From assembly GCA_024758765.1 (NCBI GenBank), contig CP101406.1, positions 2,108,001-2,172,000 of the forward strand: a stretch of DNA of 64,000 bases, read 5' to 3'. The notes under the pieces were generated by a model, which had not been told where the DNA came from, did no database searches, and saw only the letters and a list, made by a program, of their open reading frames with translations. Positions 61,386 through 64,000 of the stretch are shown here, piece by piece (within the stretch, counting starts at the first letter, position 1; each line of letters begins with the position of its first letter). Position numbers and translations under genes: made by a program. This DNA is from Mycobacterium sp. SVM_VP21. Lineage in GTDB: Bacteria > Actinomycetota > Actinomycetes > Mycobacteriales > Mycobacteriaceae.

Positions 61386-64000
61386 ATGGATGTTTTCGCA
61401 ATCGGCCGTTTCGGTCTGGACGCCGTTGGTGCCGTCGCATCGGCCAGCCTGGATCTCGCCGCCATCCCCCTGCGTGAGGGCGCCAAGATCCTGGCCGGTG
61501 AGCGCTCCGATCTGACCAGCCGACGGAGTTGGCGCGGTGCGGGCCGGGCCTGGATCGAGGTGCACGGGCTCGACGACTCCGACGGCGTAGATATTGGTGC
61601 CGAGGTTCTGGAAGCCCTGGGGGCCGAGCCCGGCGTCACCTCGGTGCGGCTGAACCGTCCGCTGTCGCGGGTTGTCGTCGAGATCGGCGATCACGTTTCG
61701 CTGGCCGATCTGTGCGCGGTGGTCCAGGCCGTCGAAAAGGGGCTCGAATTGACTGCGGCCGAAACCGCGGCGCTGCCGGGCGACGGACTGCTGCTGGCCA
61801 CCAAGGGCGCGATGGTGGGCGCCAACGCGGTGGGGCTGGCGATCGCGACCGTGGGCAGCGCTATGCGCCTGCCCGCCGCGCCCAAGATCTTCGACGCCGC
61901 GGCGTCGGTGGCCCGCTATCAGCCGCTTGTCCGTGACGCGCTGGCAAGCCGGATCGGCCCGGCAAAGACCGACAGGGTGCTCTCGCTGGTCTCGCTCGCG
62001 TCGCACGTCGTCACCATGTCCCCGGCGATCCTGGCGGTGGACCTGATGGTGGAGGGCCTGAAGGCCTCCGAGACCCGCGCCGGGGCGCTGGCCTGGAACC
62101 GGTACGAGCCGGAGCTGGCCCGCTTCGCAGAACACTCGGACGTGCACACCACTGCGCGCCCCGTCCCGCGGCCGGACGGTATGGGCGAGCGCTACCTGAA
62201 GCGCACCGCGGTCGCCCAGGTGGTCGCGGCCGGGGCGGTGGGCGCGCTCACTCGCAACCTGGACATGACTTCGAGTGCCATCCTGGCCACCTCCCCGAAA
62301 GCGGTGCGCACCAGTTGCGAATCGTTCGCCGCAACCCTGGGGCAGGGGTTGGCCGACACGCACGGAGTGCTGCCGCTGCGGCCGGACAGCCTGCGCCGCC
62401 TCGACAAGATCGACACCGTGGTCATCGACCCGCGGGCGCTGACCGGTGAACAACGCCGGGTGGTGCAGATCCGCGGAGCGAGCGAGCACGAGCTGCCGAA
62501 GGCCTGGAACAGCGCCCAGAGCCTGCTCGACAAGCCCGGACTGCGCCCGGGCTGGCACCGGGTTCCCGGCATGACCGTCCGCGGGTCGACCCGCAAGGAG
62601 TCGGTGGACGCGCTGATCCTGCCCGCGCACCATGCGCTGGCCTCGGCGGTGGTCCTCGAAGCACGCGCCTCCGGCGCGGAGCTGGTCACGGTGGACACCG
62701 AGATCCTCGGCGAGCTGCGTCCCGGCTTCGACGACATCCGGCCGGTTTCCGGTGAAGATCTCGACGGCGCGCTGGCCGCGGCCGTCACCGACCTGCAGCA
62801 GGCCGGCCGCACCGTCGCGGTGCTGTCCACCTCGGCAGCCCACGCGCTGGCGTCGGCTGATCTGGCGCTGGGTGTCATGCCGACGAGCGAGCATGCCGAC
62901 ACCCCACCTCCCTTTTACGCCGACCTGCTGCTGGCCGACCTCGCCGGAGCATGGCAGGTGTTGCGTGCACTGCCGGCGGCCCGAACGGCCACCGAGCGCG
63001 GGGTCGCGATCTCGATCGGGGCGTCGTCCATCGCCGGGCTGCTGCTGGTCCGCGGGGTTCGGGCGACCATCCCCGGTGTCGGGGCGGGGCAGAGCCGCGG
63101 CCCGGGGCCGGTGACCGTCGGTGCCGGCGCCGGAATGCTGTCGGGGTATCTGCTGGCCCGCCGGGTGCTGCGGGCGCACGCACCCAAGCCGGCACCGGCC
63201 TACGAGTGGCACGCCATGACGGTCGAGCAGGCGCGCGAGCTCTTGTCTCCGGACGCGGTGACGCCGCTGGCCGAACGCGCGCCGGTCGACGCGGAAACGC
63301 AAGGCATGTTCTGGCCGTACTTCCACGCCGTGCGGGAAGAGTTGTCCGACCCGATGACGCCGATCTTGGCGCTGTGCTCGGCGGCGACCGCCATGCTGGG
63401 CTCGCCGATCGACGCCGTGATGGTGGGCACCGTGCTCACCGGCAACGCCATGCTGGCCGCTTATCAGCGGTTGCGGGCCGAGAGCCGCCTGAACACCTTG
63501 CTGGCCCAGCAGGCCCCGCCGGCCCGCGTCGTGCTGATGGACGCCGAGGGCATCCCGACCTACCACGAAATCCCCGCCGAACAACTGCTGCCCGGTGACC
63601 TGATCGAGGTTCGCAGCAACGAGGTGGTGCCCGCTGACGCCCGGACGATCGAGGTGTCCGACGTCGAGGTCGACGAGTCCGCGCTGACCGGCGAATCGCT
63701 GTCGGTCGGCAAACAGCTGGACCCGACTCCCGGCGCCGAACTGGCCGAGCGCAGCTCCATGCTCTACGCGGGCACCACGGTGATTGCCGGTAAGGCGCTG
63801 GCGATGGTGACGGCCGTCGGCGCCGACACCCAGGCCCGCCGGGCCTCCGAACTGGCCTCCGGCGAGCTGCCCGAGGTCGGTCTGCAGCACCACCTGTCCC
63901 AGTTGATGTACCGGACCTTCCCGTACAGCGCCGCCGGTGGTGTGGCGGTCGGCGCGCTCGGCCTGCTGCGCCAGGGCGGGCTGCGTGTCGCGCTCGGCAA
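61386..64000 (+). CDS. Large P-type ATPase, CtpI/CtpH type, partial
   Basis: The gene runs off the right edge; 871 codons are seen. It begins MDVFAIGRFGLDAVGAVASA. A degenerate ferredoxin-like domain follows (PGVTSVRLNRPLSRVVVEIG). A long N-terminal region has two soluble HAD-like pieces (RRLDKIDTVVIDPRALTGEQ) and paired helices, and only then the actuator domain with VVPADARTIEVSDVEVDESA followed by LTGESLSVGKQ (TGES). The phosphorylation DKTGT motif must lie beyond the window. Such ~1500-1600-aa pumps with a half-duplicated N-terminus are special to mycobacteria; metal specificity is unassigned. The Mn2+-type riboswitch suggests manganese efflux or a related task. Confidence 0.85.
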   Translation, partial: MDVFAIGRFGLDAVGAVASASLDLAAIPLREGAKILAGERSDLTSRRSWRGAGRAWIEVHGLDDSDGVDIGAEVLEALGAEPGVTSVRLNRPLSRVVVEIGDHVSLADLCAVVQAVEKGLELTAAETAALPGDGLLLATKGAMVGANAVGLAIATVGSAMRLPAAPKIFDAAASVARYQPLVRDALASRIGPAKTDRVLSLVSLASHVVTMSPAILAVDLMVEGLKASETRAGALAWNRYEPELARFAEHSDVHTTARPVPRPDGMGERYLKRTAVAQVVAAGAVGALTRNLDMTSSAILATSPKAVRTSCESFAATLGQGLADTHGVLPLRPDSLRRLDKIDTVVIDPRALTGEQRRVVQIRGASEHELPKAWNSAQSLLDKPGLRPGWHRVPGMTVRGSTRKESVDALILPAHHALASAVVLEARASGAELVTVDTEILGELRPGFDDIRPVSGEDLDGALAAAVTDLQQAGRTVAVLSTSAAHALASADLALGVMPTSEHADTPPPFYADLLLADLAGAWQVLRALPAARTATERGVAISIGASSIAGLLLVRGVRATIPGVGAGQSRGPGPVTVGAGAGMLSGYLLARRVLRAHAPKPAPAYEWHAMTVEQARELLSPDAVTPLAERAPVDAETQGMFWPYFHAVREELSDPMTPILALCSAATAMLGSPIDAVMVGTVLTGNAMLAAYQRLRAESRLNTLLAQQAPPARVVLMDAEGIPTYHEIPAEQLLPGDLIEVRSNEVVPADARTIEVSDVEVDESALTGESLSVGKQLDPTPGAELAERSSMLYAGTTVIAGKALAMVTAVGADTQARRASELASGELPEVGLQHHLSQLMYRTFPYSAAGGVAVGALGLLRQGGLRVALG

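Noticed and set aside
61365..63893. 842-aa minus-strand ORF at the right end
   Set aside because: Gln/Arg/Gly/His-rich mirror of the P-type ATPase gene, which has clear motifs (TGES) and a ribosome site on the plus strand.

Overview
The window is high-G+C actinobacterial DNA from a Mycobacterium-type chromosome. Gene order and protein similarity follow the M. tuberculosis block Rv3689 to Rv3644c, read here in the opposite sense, with Rv3635/galE1 (Rv3634c) further right. The dppABCD genes that lie in this block in M. tuberculosis are absent, several loci are inserted, and the species cannot be named from the sequence alone. Family names come from motif and protein recognition, not from database searches.

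Layout. 1-1470: a GYGPPP-repeat membrane protein and a GatB/YqeY protein that diverge from back-to-back -10 boxes, then a DUF3297 gene. 1754-10655: an integrated element in the 3' end of tRNA-Pro(CGG), flanked by a 44-bp duplication. It carries a tyrosine integrase, an XRE repressor, an excisionase-like HTH protein, a primase/helicase-like protein, a QueC-like PP-loop enzyme, a WhiB-like protein, small zinc proteins, a scaffold-like protein and a major capsid protein. No terminase, portal or tail gene is visible, so it looks like a capsid-encoding phage satellite. 11048-29841: conserved core with cds1, a phosphoesterase, ponA2, whiB4, two GET3-like ATPases, crp, nth, a thioredoxin-like protein, a NUDIX protein, marP, ephE, a holin-like protein, a secreted protease and acs. 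29875-31386: two non-coding RNAs, Ms1 (MTS2823) and B11/6C, flanking a HAD hydrolase. 31573-36199: a Tad-type pilus locus. 36196-47270: a sensor-like protein, sftH-type helicase, cspA, topA, a membrane adenylate cyclase, the DNA polymerase III delta' subunit and tRNA-Thr.

47397-53115 is the most distinctive accessory region. A minus-strand operon encodes a Family 2A encapsulin shell (orthologue of the M. leprae 35-kDa major membrane protein I), a cysteine desulfurase with a long disordered N-terminal extension that is the expected cargo, a cysteine synthase and a serine O-acetyltransferase: a sulfur-handling nanocompartment. Divergent from it, a leaderless 21-codon ORF ending in four Cys codons precedes a 432-aa protein with a TQXA (thioester-domain) motif but no cysteine at all, not even at the thioester position. 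This suggests a cysteine-responsive attenuator driving a cysteine-free protein next to the sulfur compartment.

53139-64000: an M1 aminopeptidase translationally coupled to a Pls/PosA-type single-module NRPS-like membrane protein, the Rv3635-like membrane protein, galE1, and a large P-type ATPase preceded by a yybP-ykoY-like (Mn2+) riboswitch whose expression platform can hide or expose the ribosome-binding site.

A 57-bp repeat occurs as tandem pairs in two intergenic regions and once, in frame, inside acs.
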